From positions 1 through 64,000 of the forward strand of contig NZ_QUZT01000019.1 of the NCBI RefSeq assembly GCF_004682045.1: a DNA stretch of 64,000 nt. The letters run 5' to 3'. This document shows positions 7,997-16,831 of this stretch, piece by piece. Position numbers and translations under genes: made by a program. Source of the DNA: Pseudomonas nabeulensis (GTDB lineage Bacteria > Pseudomonadota > Gammaproteobacteria > Pseudomonadales > Pseudomonadaceae). The notes beneath the pieces were generated by a model. It had not been told where the DNA came from and did no database searches. It worked only from the letters and a program-made list of their open reading frames with translations. The stretch's first letter is position 1. Every line of letters begins with the position of its first letter.

Positions 7997-8197
7997 TCAA
8001 CGGTAGACGGTCAGCGCCAGGGCGCCGAACAGACAAACGAACAGGCTCAGGCGCAGCAACGCCGGGTGCCAGAAAAAACGGTACAGGTCGAACCCGGACA
8101 GGAAACGATCCAGCCCCCAGGCCAGCCCCGCCGCGATCAGGAACATCAAGGTCATGGTCGGCATGTAGATGCCGTGGAACGCGATTTCACGGGGCAT
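7997..8197 (-). CDS. DUF1656 (AaeX-like) small inner-membrane protein
   Basis: A 66-residue protein with two hydrophobic segments (about residues 12-30 and 44-64) and the family's start, MPREIAFHGIYMP. DUF1656 proteins accompany FUSC and HlyD genes, and their own role is unclear. The start overlaps the end of the FUSC gene by 11 bp and its stop is 10 bp before the adaptor start, so it is clearly part of the operon. Confidence 0.9.
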   Translation of the reverse strand: MPREIAFHGIYMPTMTLMFLIAAGLAWGLDRFLSGFDLYRFFWHPALLRLSLFVCLFGALALTVYR

Positions 8198-10364
8198 GCG
8201 CGGCTCCTTTGAGGGCAGCGAGGGGCGATTGCGGGTCGAGCAACGAAGTGCGGATAAAGTGCAGGTAGCTCTTCACCCGGCGCAGGGCCGAGGTGTCGAA
8301 GTGCGGGGCGAAGGGTTCGTCGGTGGCCTGCACGCGGCTGATCGCGTGGTCGACGGCGATCAGGCCGCGTTCCAGATTGCTCGCGCTGGGTTGCAGGAAC
8401 AGGCGCACCAATGAGCGACCCATCACGCGGATTGCCTGGCGCCACGGCTGGGATTCAGCGTACGCCGGGTGCACCGGCAGAATTGCCTGTTCCTTGCGCA
8501 GTTCGATGATTGCGTGGCCGACTTCCAGCACCACGAACATCCAGCGCAACAAGTCGCGTTGCACTTGCGGCTGGCCGACCGCGAGGCCGTAGGCCTGGTG
8601 CAGCAGGTCGCGGGTGCGGCTTTCGAAGCTCGACGCCAGGCCCTTGAGCTTGCCGCTGATGGCATACACCACTTGCTCGCGCAGGTCCTGCTCCATTCGG
8701 CGCCACAACCAGCGGCTGTTGGGCGGCAGGATGATCGCCCCGGCCGCCGCGCACACCAGCATGCCGATGATCATGGCGATGTAGTCGTTGATAAAGGTGT
8801 AGGGGTTGTAGATCGTGAGGTTGTCCGGCACCGAGCCGGTGCTGAAAAAGATCAGCAAGCCAACGCCGACGCCTGCGTACTGCGGGCGTGAGGCGAGGAA
8901 CGCGCCGAGGATGATCACCGGGGCGAGCATCACGCACAGCAGCGGGAAGCCGTCGATCCAGGGGAACACGAAGAACATTTCGACAAAGCCCACCAGCGCG
9001 CCGATCAAGGTGCCGCAGGCCATCTGGAAGGCCATGCGCTTGGGGTTGGGCGTGGCGGCGGACAGGCCGACGGTGGCGGCGGCGATCAAGGTCATGGTGG
9101 CGCCGCTGGGCCAGGCGGTGGCGACCCAGTAACTGCCCAGCACGATGAGGATGAACGACGCACGAATCCCCGAGGCGGCGCAGGCCAGCCAGTTGGTTTT
9201 CGGGGTGTAGGCTTCGTGCCAGTCTTCACGCTCATGGCGATGGTCGGCCAGGGACGCATGGGTTTGCGCGTAGTTGTGCAGGTCGTCGACGAAGCGGTAA
9301 AGCAGCTCGTAGGCGGTGTGGAAGTCCAGTTGCTCGGCTTCGGTGGGGGCTTCTTCCTGGAACGCTGCACGCAGGCTGCGCACCTTGGCGGGCAGGCCGT
9401 CCTTGTAGGCGGTGAGCTGCGTGACCAAGCGCGCCGCATCGGGGCTGGTGAGGGCGCGGCCGGAGAAACCGTCGAGCAGTTCGGCCAGGTCTTGCAGCCC
9501 TGGCTTGATCGCCGCGACCACGTGGTCGGCCTCGTCGGTGCGCAGCCGTTCGAGCAACTGGTGCAGGGCGTTGAAGCGCGTGGTGAGGCTCATGAATTCG
9601 CTGTTGAGGCGACTGAGCCGACCATTGCGCCGACGCATGTGCGGGTCTTCAAACACGGTGAGGCTGCGCAACCCTTCAAGGCCCACGGCTTCGGCGATAA
9701 AACGCACGTTGCTGGCCTCGAAACCCTCGCGCTGACTGCGACCGCGCAGGCCATCCGTCACAAACAGCGCGAACACGCCAAAACGCTGGTACAGCGCGTT
9801 GCGCATCGCGGCGCTGGAGGTTTGCGGCAGGATCGCCGCACTGACCAACGTGGAGCACAAAATCCCCAGGGAGATTTCCAGCACCCGCCACACCGCCGCC
9901 ATGAATGCGCCGTCCGGATGGGCCAGGGCAGGCAAACCGACCATCGCCGCGGTGTAGCCGGCCAGCACAAAACCATAGGCGCGAAAGTTGCGATTGCGCG
10001 TCGCGCCAGCGGTGCACACGCCGACCCAGATCGCCAACGCGCCAAGGAACAGCTCAGTGTTCTGTGCAAACAACGCAATCAAGAACACCATCACCGCCGA
10101 CCCGGCCAAGGTGCCCAGGAAGCGATAGAAACTCTTGGCAAACACCTGGCCGCTCTGCGGTTGCATCACGATAAACACGGTGATCATCGCGGTGCGCGGT
10201 TGCGGCAGCTCCAGGCGCATCGCCAGCCACAGCGTGAGGAACGCGGCGATCAGCACCTTGAAGATATACACCCAGGTCACGCCGTCGCTGCGCGCCCAGT
10301 CGAAGAAACCGCGGCGCCACTCAAGGGCGTGCAACCAGCGCAGCGGTGCAGGCAAGGGAGTCAT
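8187..10364 (-). CDS. FUSC/AaeB-family efflux permease
   Basis: A 725-residue inner-membrane protein with two groups of hydrophobic segments (about residues 35-190 and 395-530), each followed by a cytoplasmic helical region, the arrangement of the FUSC/AaeB family. The motif TVFIVMQPQSGQVFAKSFYR in the first half and the related ATPNPKRMAFQMACGTLIGA in the second reflect the family's internal repeat. It would export weak aromatic acids or related compounds together with the adaptor and outer membrane factor beside it. It lies 10 bp downstream of the outer membrane factor gene. Confidence 0.92.
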   Translation of the reverse strand: MTPLPAPLRWLHALEWRRGFFDWARSDGVTWVYIFKVLIAAFLTLWLAMRLELPQPRTAMITVFIVMQPQSGQVFAKSFYRFLGTLAGSAVMVFLIALFAQNTELFLGALAIWVGVCTAGATRNRNFRAYGFVLAGYTAAMVGLPALAHPDGAFMAAVWRVLEISLGILCSTLVSAAILPQTSSAAMRNALYQRFGVFALFVTDGLRGRSQREGFEASNVRFIAEAVGLEGLRSLTVFEDPHMRRRNGRLSRLNSEFMSLTTRFNALHQLLERLRTDEADHVVAAIKPGLQDLAELLDGFSGRALTSPDAARLVTQLTAYKDGLPAKVRSLRAAFQEEAPTEAEQLDFHTAYELLYRFVDDLHNYAQTHASLADHRHEREDWHEAYTPKTNWLACAASGIRASFILIVLGSYWVATAWPSGATMTLIAAATVGLSAATPNPKRMAFQMACGTLIGALVGFVEMFFVFPWIDGFPLLCVMLAPVIILGAFLASRPQYAGVGVGLLIFFSTGSVPDNLTIYNPYTFINDYIAMIIGMLVCAAAGAIILPPNSRWLWRRMEQDLREQVVYAISGKLKGLASSFESRTRDLLHQAYGLAVGQPQVQRDLLRWMFVVLEVGHAIIELRKEQAILPVHPAYAESQPWRQAIRVMGRSLVRLFLQPSASNLERGLIAVDHAISRVQATDEPFAPHFDTSALRRVKSYLHFIRTSLLDPQSPLAALKGAAHAP

Positions 10365-10374
10365 TCAATCCTAC

Positions 10375-11910
10375 TCAGTGATCAAACACGGCGAGGGCCG
10401 CCGGGGTCTTGCTCGGGAGGGTCTTGGCGTCCTGGGGTACGTCGTTGCCGGCACCGAGGCCGCCGCCCAGGGCGGTGACCAGTTCGGCGTGGGCGCTCAG
10501 GCGTGCGGCCTGGACTTGTTGCTCGATCTGCTGCTGATGGAACAGCAAGGTCTGGGCGTTGAGCACGTTGAGGTAGTCGGTGAGGCCGCGTTGATAGGCG
10601 ATCATCGCGATGTCGTAGGTTTTCTGCGCCGAGGCCACCGATTGCGCGGCGAAGGTCGATTGCTTGTCCATGGATTCGCGACGGATCAACTGGTCGCTGA
10701 TGCCTTTGAGCGCATTGACCAGGGTCTGGTTGTACTTGGCCACGGCAATGTCATAGCCGGCGCTGGCTTCACCCAACTCTGCGCGCAGGCGGCCGCCGTC
10801 GAAGATCGGCAGGGTGATCGCCGGGCCCACGTTGTAGTTGAATTTCTTGCCGGCCAGAAACTCCAGCATGCCGCCGCCGGTGGCCATATAGCCAAGGCTG
10901 CCCACTAGGTCGACGTTGGGATAAAACCCGGCATGGGCCACATCGATGCCACGGGCTTGCGCAGCAACTTGCCAGCGGCTGGCGACCACGTCCGGGCGCT
11001 GGCCGAGCAATTGCGCGGGCAGGCTCGAGGGCAATTTCAACGGCGCGGCAAGGGCCAGGGTGGGACGCTGCAATTTTGCGCCCTCCCCCGGGCCTTTGCC
11101 GGCCAACGCCGCGAGCTGGTTACGGCTCAAGGCGATTTCTTCGTCCAGGGCGTCCAGTTGGCGATGGGTTTCCGGCAACGGGGTCTCGGCCTGGCTCACG
11201 TCGAAGTGCGTGCCGATCCCGGCGTCCAGGCGTTTGTTGGCCAGGTCGAGGATCTGCTGTTGCTGGGCCAACGTGGCGGCGACGATATCGCGGTTGGCGT
11301 AGTGCAATGACAACTGGATATAGGCGCGCACCACGTTGTTCTGCAATTCGAGCTGGGCCTGGCGTGCTTCGGCGGCGCTCATATGGGCCATGTCCACCGC
11401 GCGCTCGGTGGTGTTGCTTTCGCGGCCCCACAGGTCGAGGGCGTAGCTCAGGCCCAGGGACGAATTGTTGTCCCAGGTGTTGGCGCCGCTCAGCTCGCCG
11501 GGGCCGTAGAACTGGTCTTTCGGCCAGTTGTGGCGCTTGAGAGTGGTGTCGCTGTTGATCTGCAACGACTCGGCCGACTCGGCAATCCCGGCCATCGCGC
11601 GGGCTTCACGCACGCGAGCGGCGGCCATGGCCATGCTCGGGCTGTCTTGGGTAGCGAGGGCGACCCAGCGATTGAGCTGGGGGTCGCCATAGGCCTGCCA
11701 CCACTGGGCGGTGGGCCAATGCGCGTCCTGAGCAGCGCTCTGGATCGCTTCGTCGGTGACCAGGGTATTGGCATTGAGGGCCTGGCCTTGGGGGGCGATT
11801 CCTCCGGTTCCGATGCAGCCGCTGATTGCAAACGATAAGGCGCAAACACTGAGAGCCTTAAGCCCTCCGTTAATGAGAGTCTTCAGCTCTCTGCTGATGC
11901 GACGCGGCAC
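10375..11910 (-). CDS. Outer membrane efflux lipoprotein (NodT/OprM family)
   Basis: The 511-residue product has a lipoprotein signal (ALSFAISGC, with lipidated cysteine at about residue 32), followed by paired outer-membrane-efflux domains. WWQAYGDPQLNRWVALA starts the first and the repeat LANKRLDAGIGTHFDVSQAE is typical of the TolC fold. It should form the trimeric exit channel for the pump coded next in the operon. It is the first gene of the operon and divergent from a LysR gene 182 bp away. Confidence 0.93.
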   Translation of the reverse strand: MPRRISRELKTLINGGLKALSVCALSFAISGCIGTGGIAPQGQALNANTLVTDEAIQSAAQDAHWPTAQWWQAYGDPQLNRWVALATQDSPSMAMAAARVREARAMAGIAESAESLQINSDTTLKRHNWPKDQFYGPGELSGANTWDNNSSLGLSYALDLWGRESNTTERAVDMAHMSAAEARQAQLELQNNVVRAYIQLSLHYANRDIVAATLAQQQQILDLANKRLDAGIGTHFDVSQAETPLPETHRQLDALDEEIALSRNQLAALAGKGPGEGAKLQRPTLALAAPLKLPSSLPAQLLGQRPDVVASRWQVAAQARGIDVAHAGFYPNVDLVGSLGYMATGGGMLEFLAGKKFNYNVGPAITLPIFDGGRLRAELGEASAGYDIAVAKYNQTLVNALKGISDQLIRRESMDKQSTFAAQSVASAQKTYDIAMIAYQRGLTDYLNVLNAQTLLFHQQQIEQQVQAARLSAHAELVTALGGGLGAGNDVPQDAKTLPSKTPAALAVFDH

Positions 11911-12027
11911 GGTGAACGAGTTCCTGAGGTGGTAACGCGGGGTAGGTGGCGCAATTCTAGGCGGCGCCAGGGAGGACGATAAGCTGGCATTCCTGTGAAT
12001 CTTTGTTACCGTTCAAGCGATAATCCG

Positions 12028-12056
12028 TTGGTAGGGATCACTGGACGGCGTAACTT
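12028..12056 (+). promoter_or_regulatory. Candidate promoter of the LysR gene
   Basis: TTGGTA (12028-12033) and TAACTT (12051-12056) are separated by 17 bases, a plausible sigma-70 pair 37 bp before the LysR start. The 182-bp divergent region must also hold the efflux operon promoter and the regulator's sites, which I could not assign. Confidence 0.35.
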
Positions 12057-12092
12057 TCTGTCACAATTTGTTATCTCCCCTGAGAACACTCC

Positions 12093-13061
12093 ATGGACAC
12101 TTTGCAAAACATGCGCGCCTTCAGTTGTGTGGCCGAGGCTGGCAGCTTCACCGCCGCCGCCGTGCAACTGGACACCACCACGGCCAACGTTTCGCGCGCG
12201 GTCTCCAACCTTGAGGCCCATCTGCAAACCCGCTTGCTCAACCGTACCACCCGTCGCATTGCGCTGACCGAGGCCGGCAAGCGCTATTTGCTGCGCTGCG
12301 AACAGATCCTCGCGTATGTCGAAGAAGCCGAAGCCGAAGCCAGCGACGCCCACGCCCGCCCCGCCGGTCAGTTGAAAGTGCACACCATGACCGGTATCGG
12401 CCAGCATTTCGTCATCGACGCGATTGCCCGCTACCGCCGCACCCACCCCGACGTGACCTTCGACCTGACCCTGGCCAACCGCGTGCCCGACCTGCTCGAC
12501 GAGGGCTACGACGTGTCCATCGTGCTGGCCAGCGAGCTGCCGGATTCGGGCTTCGTGTCCCAACGCCTGGGCATCACCTACAGCATCGCCTGTGCCTCGC
12601 CGGAATACGTCAAGGCCAAGGGCTGCGCACAGCGCCCCCACGATTTGCTCAACCACGCCTGCCTGCGTCTGGTCAGCCCGGTGATCCAGCTGGACAAATG
12701 GACCTTCAACGGCCCCGAAGGCCAGGAAAGCGTGGCGATCAACACCTCGCCGTTCCTGGTGAACTCGGCCGATGCGATGAAAACCGCGATCACCAGCGGC
12801 ATGGGCGTTGGCCTGCTGCCGGTGTATGCGGCCATCGAAGGTCTGCGCAACGGCACCCTGGTGCGGGTGATGCCCAACTACCGCTCCCAGGAGCTGAACC
12901 TGTACGCCATCTACCCGTCGCGCCAGTACCTGGATGCGAAGATCAAGACCTGGGTGGAGTACCTGCGCGGTTCATTGCCGGAGATTCTGGCGGCGCATCA
13001 GGCGGAGTTGGTGGCGTATGAGCTGAGCGGCAGCCTTAGCGGCGCTCGCCTGGCGAACTGA
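12093..13061 (+). CDS. LysR-family regulator, probably of the divergent efflux operon
   Basis: A 322-residue LysR protein with the N-terminal helix-turn-helix (about residues 1-60, VAEAGSFTAAAVQLDTTTAN) and a substrate-binding domain. The tail beyond residue 290 is longer than usual. Its position, divergent from the four-gene AaeAB-like operon, matches AaeR, which responds to aromatic acids in enterobacteria. That function is inferred from context; the protein could also control other genes. Confidence 0.92.
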   Translation: MDTLQNMRAFSCVAEAGSFTAAAVQLDTTTANVSRAVSNLEAHLQTRLLNRTTRRIALTEAGKRYLLRCEQILAYVEEAEAEASDAHARPAGQLKVHTMTGIGQHFVIDAIARYRRTHPDVTFDLTLANRVPDLLDEGYDVSIVLASELPDSGFVSQRLGITYSIACASPEYVKAKGCAQRPHDLLNHACLRLVSPVIQLDKWTFNGPEGQESVAINTSPFLVNSADAMKTAITSGMGVGLLPVYAAIEGLRNGTLVRVMPNYRSQELNLYAIYPSRQYLDAKIKTWVEYLRGSLPEILAAHQAELVAYELSGSLSGARLAN

Positions 13062-13087
13062 TCTCTATCAGACAATGCGGTTTAAAT

Positions 13088-13190
13088 GTGGGAGGGGCGG
13101 TGCGACGATTCGACTTGCCCCCGATGAGGGAGTGTCAGCTACTGGATTAGTTGGCTGACACATCGCCATCGGGGGCAAGCCCCCTCCCAC
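13088..13190. repeat. REPIN, GI-type with one variant arm
   Basis: The left arm (13088-13126) carries the 16-base block CGGTGCGACGATTCGA within the REP. The right arm (about 13168-13190) is canonical. The centre differs from the other copies, with GTGTCAGCTACTGG and TTGGCTGACAC forming an inner inverted repeat. Confidence 0.87.
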
Positions 13191-13277
13191 ACTTTTGAAC
13201 TGTGTTCACATTGGTTTTGCAGTGTCCTGACAATTGTGGGCAAGAATGTTAGCTTGCTTGGCATTCTTCCGTAGTCG

Positions 13278-14267
13278 ATGAGCCCGCCTGCAATGAAAAA
13301 GACTGTCCTCGCCTTCAGCCGTGTCACCCCGGAAATGATCGAACGCCTGCAACAGGACTTCGACGTGATCGCGCCCAATCCCAAGTTGGGCGACATCAAT
13401 GCTCAATTCAATGAAGCCCTGCCCCACGCCCACGGGTTGATCGGTGTCGGTCGCAAGCTGGGCCGCGAGCAGTTGCAAGGCGCGAGCAAGTTGGAAGTGG
13501 TGTCCAGCGTATCGGTGGGCTACGACAACTACGACGTGCCCTACTTCAATGAACGCGGGATCATGCTCACCAACACCCCCGACGTGCTCACCGAAAGCAC
13601 CGCCGACCTGGCCTTTGCCCTGCTGATGAGCAGCGCGCGCCGCGTGGCGGAACTGGATGCCTGGACCAAGGCCGGCCAGTGGAAAGCCAGCGTCGGTGCA
13701 CCGTTGTTCGGTTGCGATGTGCACGGCAAGACCCTGGGCATCGTCGGCATGGGCAACATCGGCGCGGCCGTGGCTCGCCGTGGTCGCCTGGGTTTCAACA
13801 TGCCGATCCTGTACAGCGGCAACAGCCGCAAGACTGAAGTTGAACAAGAGCTGGGCGCGCAGTTCCGCAGCCTGGACCAGTTGCTGGCCGAGGCGGATTT
13901 CGTGTGCCTGGTGGTGCCGTTGAGCGACAAGACCCGTCACCTGATCAGCACCCGCGAACTGGGCTTGATGAAGTCCAGTGCGATCCTGATCAACATTTCC
14001 CGTGGCCCGGTGGTGGATGAGCCGGCGCTGATCGACGCGCTGCAAACCGGGCGCATTCGTGGAGCGGGGCTGGATGTCTACGAGCAGGAGCCGTTGGCTG
14101 AGTCGCCACTGTTCCAACTGAGCAATGCGGTGACCTTGCCGCATATCGGCTCGGCAACGAATGAAACCCGCGAAGCCATGGCCAACCGTGCCCTGGAGAA
14201 CCTGCGCAGTGCGTTGCTGGGCCAGCGTCCGCAAGACCTGGTGAACCCGCAGGTCTGGAAGGGCTGA
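13278..14267 (+). CDS. D-2-hydroxyacid dehydrogenase (2-ketogluconate/glyoxylate/hydroxypyruvate reductase type)
   Basis: A cytoplasmic NAD(P)H-dependent reductase of the D-isomer-specific 2-hydroxyacid dehydrogenase family, 329 residues from ATG 13278. An in-frame ATG at 13293 gives 324 residues and starts at MKKTVLAFSR, which may be the true start; neither has a clear ribosome binding site. The nucleotide-binding motif GIVGMGNIG is at about 154-162. Catalytic Arg (NISRGPVVDE), Glu (YEQEPL) and His (LPHIGSAT) are all present. Close relatives reduce 2-ketogluconate, glyoxylate and hydroxypyruvate. It could link to the gluconate-type dehydrogenase at 52955-56508, although it is not adjacent. 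Confidence 0.9.
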   Translation: MSPPAMKKTVLAFSRVTPEMIERLQQDFDVIAPNPKLGDINAQFNEALPHAHGLIGVGRKLGREQLQGASKLEVVSSVSVGYDNYDVPYFNERGIMLTNTPDVLTESTADLAFALLMSSARRVAELDAWTKAGQWKASVGAPLFGCDVHGKTLGIVGMGNIGAAVARRGRLGFNMPILYSGNSRKTEVEQELGAQFRSLDQLLAEADFVCLVVPLSDKTRHLISTRELGLMKSSAILINISRGPVVDEPALIDALQTGRIRGAGLDVYEQEPLAESPLFQLSNAVTLPHIGSATNETREAMANRALENLRSALLGQRPQDLVNPQVWKG

Positions 14268-14293
14268 CATAGACACGGTAGGAACTGGTTTGT

Positions 14294-14388
14294 TGTGGCG
14301 AGCGAGCTTGCTCGCGCTGGAGTGCGAAGCGCTCCCAGGCTTTTGGGGCTGCTTCGCAGCCCAGCGGGAGCAAGCTCCCTCGCCACAG
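14294..14388. repeat. REPIN, GIII-type
   Basis: The outer arms TGTGGCGAGCGAGCTTGCTC and the complement ending GAGCAAGCTCCCTCGCCACA are inverted. The left arm has GAGCGAGC where the usual form has GAGGGAGC. Inner hairpin sequences GCGAAGCGC and GGGCTGCTTCGCAGCCC lie between them. This is the GIII class, distinct from the GTGGGAGG (GI) copies. Confidence 0.85.
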
Positions 14389-14395
14389 GTTGCTC

Positions 14396-14422
14396 TACAG
14401 TTTTCATTGCGCCAGTCGATAA
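14396..14422 (+). promoter_or_regulatory. Sigma-28 (FliA) type promoter of cheV
   Basis: TACAGTTT (14396-14403), an 11-base spacer and GTCGATAA (14415-14422) closely match the flagellar sigma-28 pattern TAAAGTTT-N11-GCCGATAA. It lies 40 bp before the cheV start. The match and spacing are seen; use by FliA is inferred and fits the gene's function. Confidence 0.7.
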
Positions 14423-14461
14423 CCTTCCATAGATCTCATCCCTGATCCACAGAAGGTTTTT

Positions 14462-15364
14462 ATGTCCACCACCAAAGCCCGCGCAGATTCGCTCTCGCTT
14501 CTGCTCTTTACCCTGCGCAGCGGCAAGCTGATGGCGATCAACCTGCTGAAAGTCAGCGAAATCATCCCTTGCCCGCCGCTGACCAAGCTGCCGGAGTCCC
14601 ACCCCCACGTCAAAGGCATCGCCACCCTGCGCGGAGCCTCGCTGTCGGTGATCGACCTGAGCCGTGCCTTGGGGGAAATGCCCCTGCAAGACCCGGATGG
14701 CGGCTGCCTGATCGTCACCGATGTGAGCCGCTCCAAGCAGGGCCTGCATGTGCAGGCGGTGAGCAAGATCGTGCACTGCCTGACCACCGACATTCGCCCG
14801 CCGCCCTTTGGCTCCGGCGGTAATCGTTCGTTTATCACCGGGGTGACTCAGGTCGAAGGCGGTTTGGTGCAGGTGCTGGATATCGAGAAAGTGATCCACG
14901 GCATCGCGCCAGCGCAGATTGAAGCCGCGCCCACCGACCTGACCATGGAAGAGGCCGAAGTGCTGGGCAATGCGCGCATCCTGGTGGTGGACGACAGTCA
15001 GGTCGCCCTGCAACAGTCGGTGCACACCCTGCGCAATCTCGGCCTCACATGCCACACCGCGCGCAGTGCCAAGGAAGCCATCGATGTGCTGCTGGAGCTG
15101 CAAGGCACCGTGGAGCAAATCAACGTGGTGGTCTCGGATATCGAGATGTCCGAGATGGACGGCTACGCCCTCACCCGCACCCTGCGTGAAACCCCGGACT
15201 TCCAGGAGCTTTACGTGCTGCTGCACACCTCCCTGGACAGCAAGATGAACAGCGAAAAAGCCCGTGTGGCCGGGGCCGATGCGGTGCTGACCAAGTTCTC
15301 GTCGCCCGAGCTGACCAAGTGCCTGGTGGTCGCCGCGCAAACCGTGGCGCAAAAAGGTCTGTGA
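14462..15364 (+). CDS. cheV: Chemotaxis coupling protein CheV (CheW domain plus receiver)
   Basis: A 300-residue cytoplasmic scaffold that couples chemoreceptors to CheA. Residues about 10-155 form a CheW-like domain (INLLKVSEII, KGIATLRGASLSVIDLS). Residues about 170-298 form a response-regulator receiver domain with acidic pocket VVDDSQ and probable phosphoacceptor Asp226 in VSDIEMSEMDG. Phosphorylation of CheV is thought to tune adaptation. A sigma-28 type promoter lies 40 bp upstream, and the GNAT gene starts inside its stop codon. Confidence 0.95.
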   Translation: MSTTKARADSLSLLLFTLRSGKLMAINLLKVSEIIPCPPLTKLPESHPHVKGIATLRGASLSVIDLSRALGEMPLQDPDGGCLIVTDVSRSKQGLHVQAVSKIVHCLTTDIRPPPFGSGGNRSFITGVTQVEGGLVQVLDIEKVIHGIAPAQIEAAPTDLTMEEAEVLGNARILVVDDSQVALQQSVHTLRNLGLTCHTARSAKEAIDVLLELQGTVEQINVVVSDIEMSEMDGYALTRTLRETPDFQELYVLLHTSLDSKMNSEKARVAGADAVLTKFSSPELTKCLVVAAQTVAQKGL

Positions 15365-15843
15365 GCGAATATTTCCAACTGCTGCGCCGTGACCTGACGG
15401 GCAGCCTGCCCGCGCCACAGTGGCCGGCCGATACGCAGTTGGACCATTACCGTGATGACCTCGCCCCGGCGATTCACGCGGTGTTGCGCATGACCCAGGC
15501 CCAAGGCGGTGGCCGCGTGCCCAACCTGGAAACCTGGCAACAGCAGTTCACCACCGACGCCGAGTTCGACCCCGCGCTGTGCCTGGTGGCCAGTAACGCC
15601 GAGGGTATTCTGGGTGTGGCGCAATGCTGGACCAGCGCGTTTATCAAGAACCTCTCGGTACACCCCTGCGCCCAAGGCCAAGGTGTGGGCCGCGCGTTGT
15701 TGCTGCACAGCTTCCAGGTGTTCAAGCAACGCGGCGAACCCTATGTGGACCTCAAGGTGCTGGAGAGCAATCTGCGGGCGCGGCAGCTGTATGAAAGTGC
15801 AGGAATGAGATTTGTCCTACGCGATGTAGTGACAGACGTCTGA
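15361..15843 (+). CDS. GNAT-family N-acetyltransferase
   Basis: A 160-residue enzyme that would transfer acetyl from acetyl-CoA to an amine. The acetyl-CoA loop is HPCAQGQGVGRALL at about residues 101-114, followed by YVDLKVLESNLRARQLYESAGM, the usual GNAT C-terminal part. The GTG at 15361 overlaps the cheV stop as GTGA, which argues for this start and for translational coupling. The substrate is unknown, and a link to chemotaxis is not implied by the family. Confidence 0.85.
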   Translation: MSEYFQLLRRDLTGSLPAPQWPADTQLDHYRDDLAPAIHAVLRMTQAQGGGRVPNLETWQQQFTTDAEFDPALCLVASNAEGILGVAQCWTSAFIKNLSVHPCAQGQGVGRALLLHSFQVFKQRGEPYVDLKVLESNLRARQLYESAGMRFVLRDVVTDV

Positions 15844-15951
15844 CACTCACTGGCGTACAACTTGCTTCCAGAGTGGCAATACGGTGAACAGAGGTAAAAA
15901 CCCGTCACCGTTCACGCGAGCCCTCTGACCTAGCCTGGTGACAGATCCGCC

Positions 15952-16695
15952 ATGAACACTCAATTTTCCTGCGTCGGTTGTGGCAAATGCTGCACCGACC
16001 ATCATGTCCCCCTGACCCTCGACGAAGCCCGTATGTGGGCGGCGGATGGCGGTAACGTCATCGTTCTAGTCGAGGGTTTCCTCGGCAATGGCCTGGGCCT
16101 GCCCGAGCAACAACGCGAACACGCCGAGCGTCGTTCGGTGGTGGTGCCCAGCGGCAACACCGAGGCGTTTGTCGCCATCACCTTTGCCGCCTACAACGCC
16201 GGGCGCTGTCGGAATCTTGACGAAGACAACCTGTGCCGCATTTATGAACGCCGGCCGCTGGTGTGTCGCATCTACCCGATGGAAATCAACCCGCATATCC
16301 CGCTGAACCCCGCCGCCAAGGATTGCCCGCCGGAATCCTGGGAACAGGGCCCGGCATTGATTGTCGGCGGCGAGTTGATGGACCGGGAGTTGGCCGAGCT
16401 GATCCAACGCTCACGCCAGGCCGACCGCGACGATGTGCAGACCAAGGAGGCGGTGTGTGGCTTGCTGGGGATTCGCACTACGGCGCTGAAGGGCGATGGG
16501 TTTACCGCGTACCTGCCGGATATGGGAGCGTTTGCCCAGGCGATAGAACTGGCGGTGGATCGGCCGTCCTCGGGCAATGAGTGGGTGTTTCATGTGTCGG
16601 GGATGGAGATAGCCGAGCAGGTGCTGGAGGCGGGGGCGCAGGTGGCGACTGAGGTGCCGGCCAACTATGCGTTTATTCCTTTAAGGGCTGCATAA
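15952..16695 (+). CDS. YkgJ-type cysteine cluster protein
   Basis: The 247-residue product begins with CVGCGKCC (residues 7-14), and further cysteines occur in GRCRNLDEDNLCRIYERRPLVCRIYP. This is the YkgJ family pattern, thought to bind zinc or an iron-sulfur cluster. The C-terminal 130 residues are not recognised and lack cysteines apart from two isolated ones. The gene stands alone, with a REPIN just after it. Biochemical role unknown. Confidence 0.87.
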   Translation: MNTQFSCVGCGKCCTDHHVPLTLDEARMWAADGGNVIVLVEGFLGNGLGLPEQQREHAERRSVVVPSGNTEAFVAITFAAYNAGRCRNLDEDNLCRIYERRPLVCRIYPMEINPHIPLNPAAKDCPPESWEQGPALIVGGELMDRELAELIQRSRQADRDDVQTKEAVCGLLGIRTTALKGDGFTAYLPDMGAFAQAIELAVDRPSSGNEWVFHVSGMEIAEQVLEAGAQVATEVPANYAFIPLRAA

Positions 16696-16703
16696 GCTTC
16701 ACT

Positions 16704-16812
16704 GGCCTCATCGGGGGCAAGTCGAATCGTCGCACCGCCCCTCCCACACTTGACCGAGTTCCAACTTTGGAATGCAGTCAAAGGTGGGAGGGGGCTTGCC
16801 CCCGATGAGGCC
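16704..16812. repeat. REPIN, GI-type with one variant arm
   Basis: The left arm (16704-16747) is the variant, with the complement of the 16-base block between GGGGGCAAG and CCCCTCCCAC. The right arm (16784-16812) is canonical and ends GATGAGGCC. The centre is short and has no inner inverted repeat, like the copy at 2204. Confidence 0.88.
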
Positions 16813-16831
16813 GGCACATTCACCTCAAACC

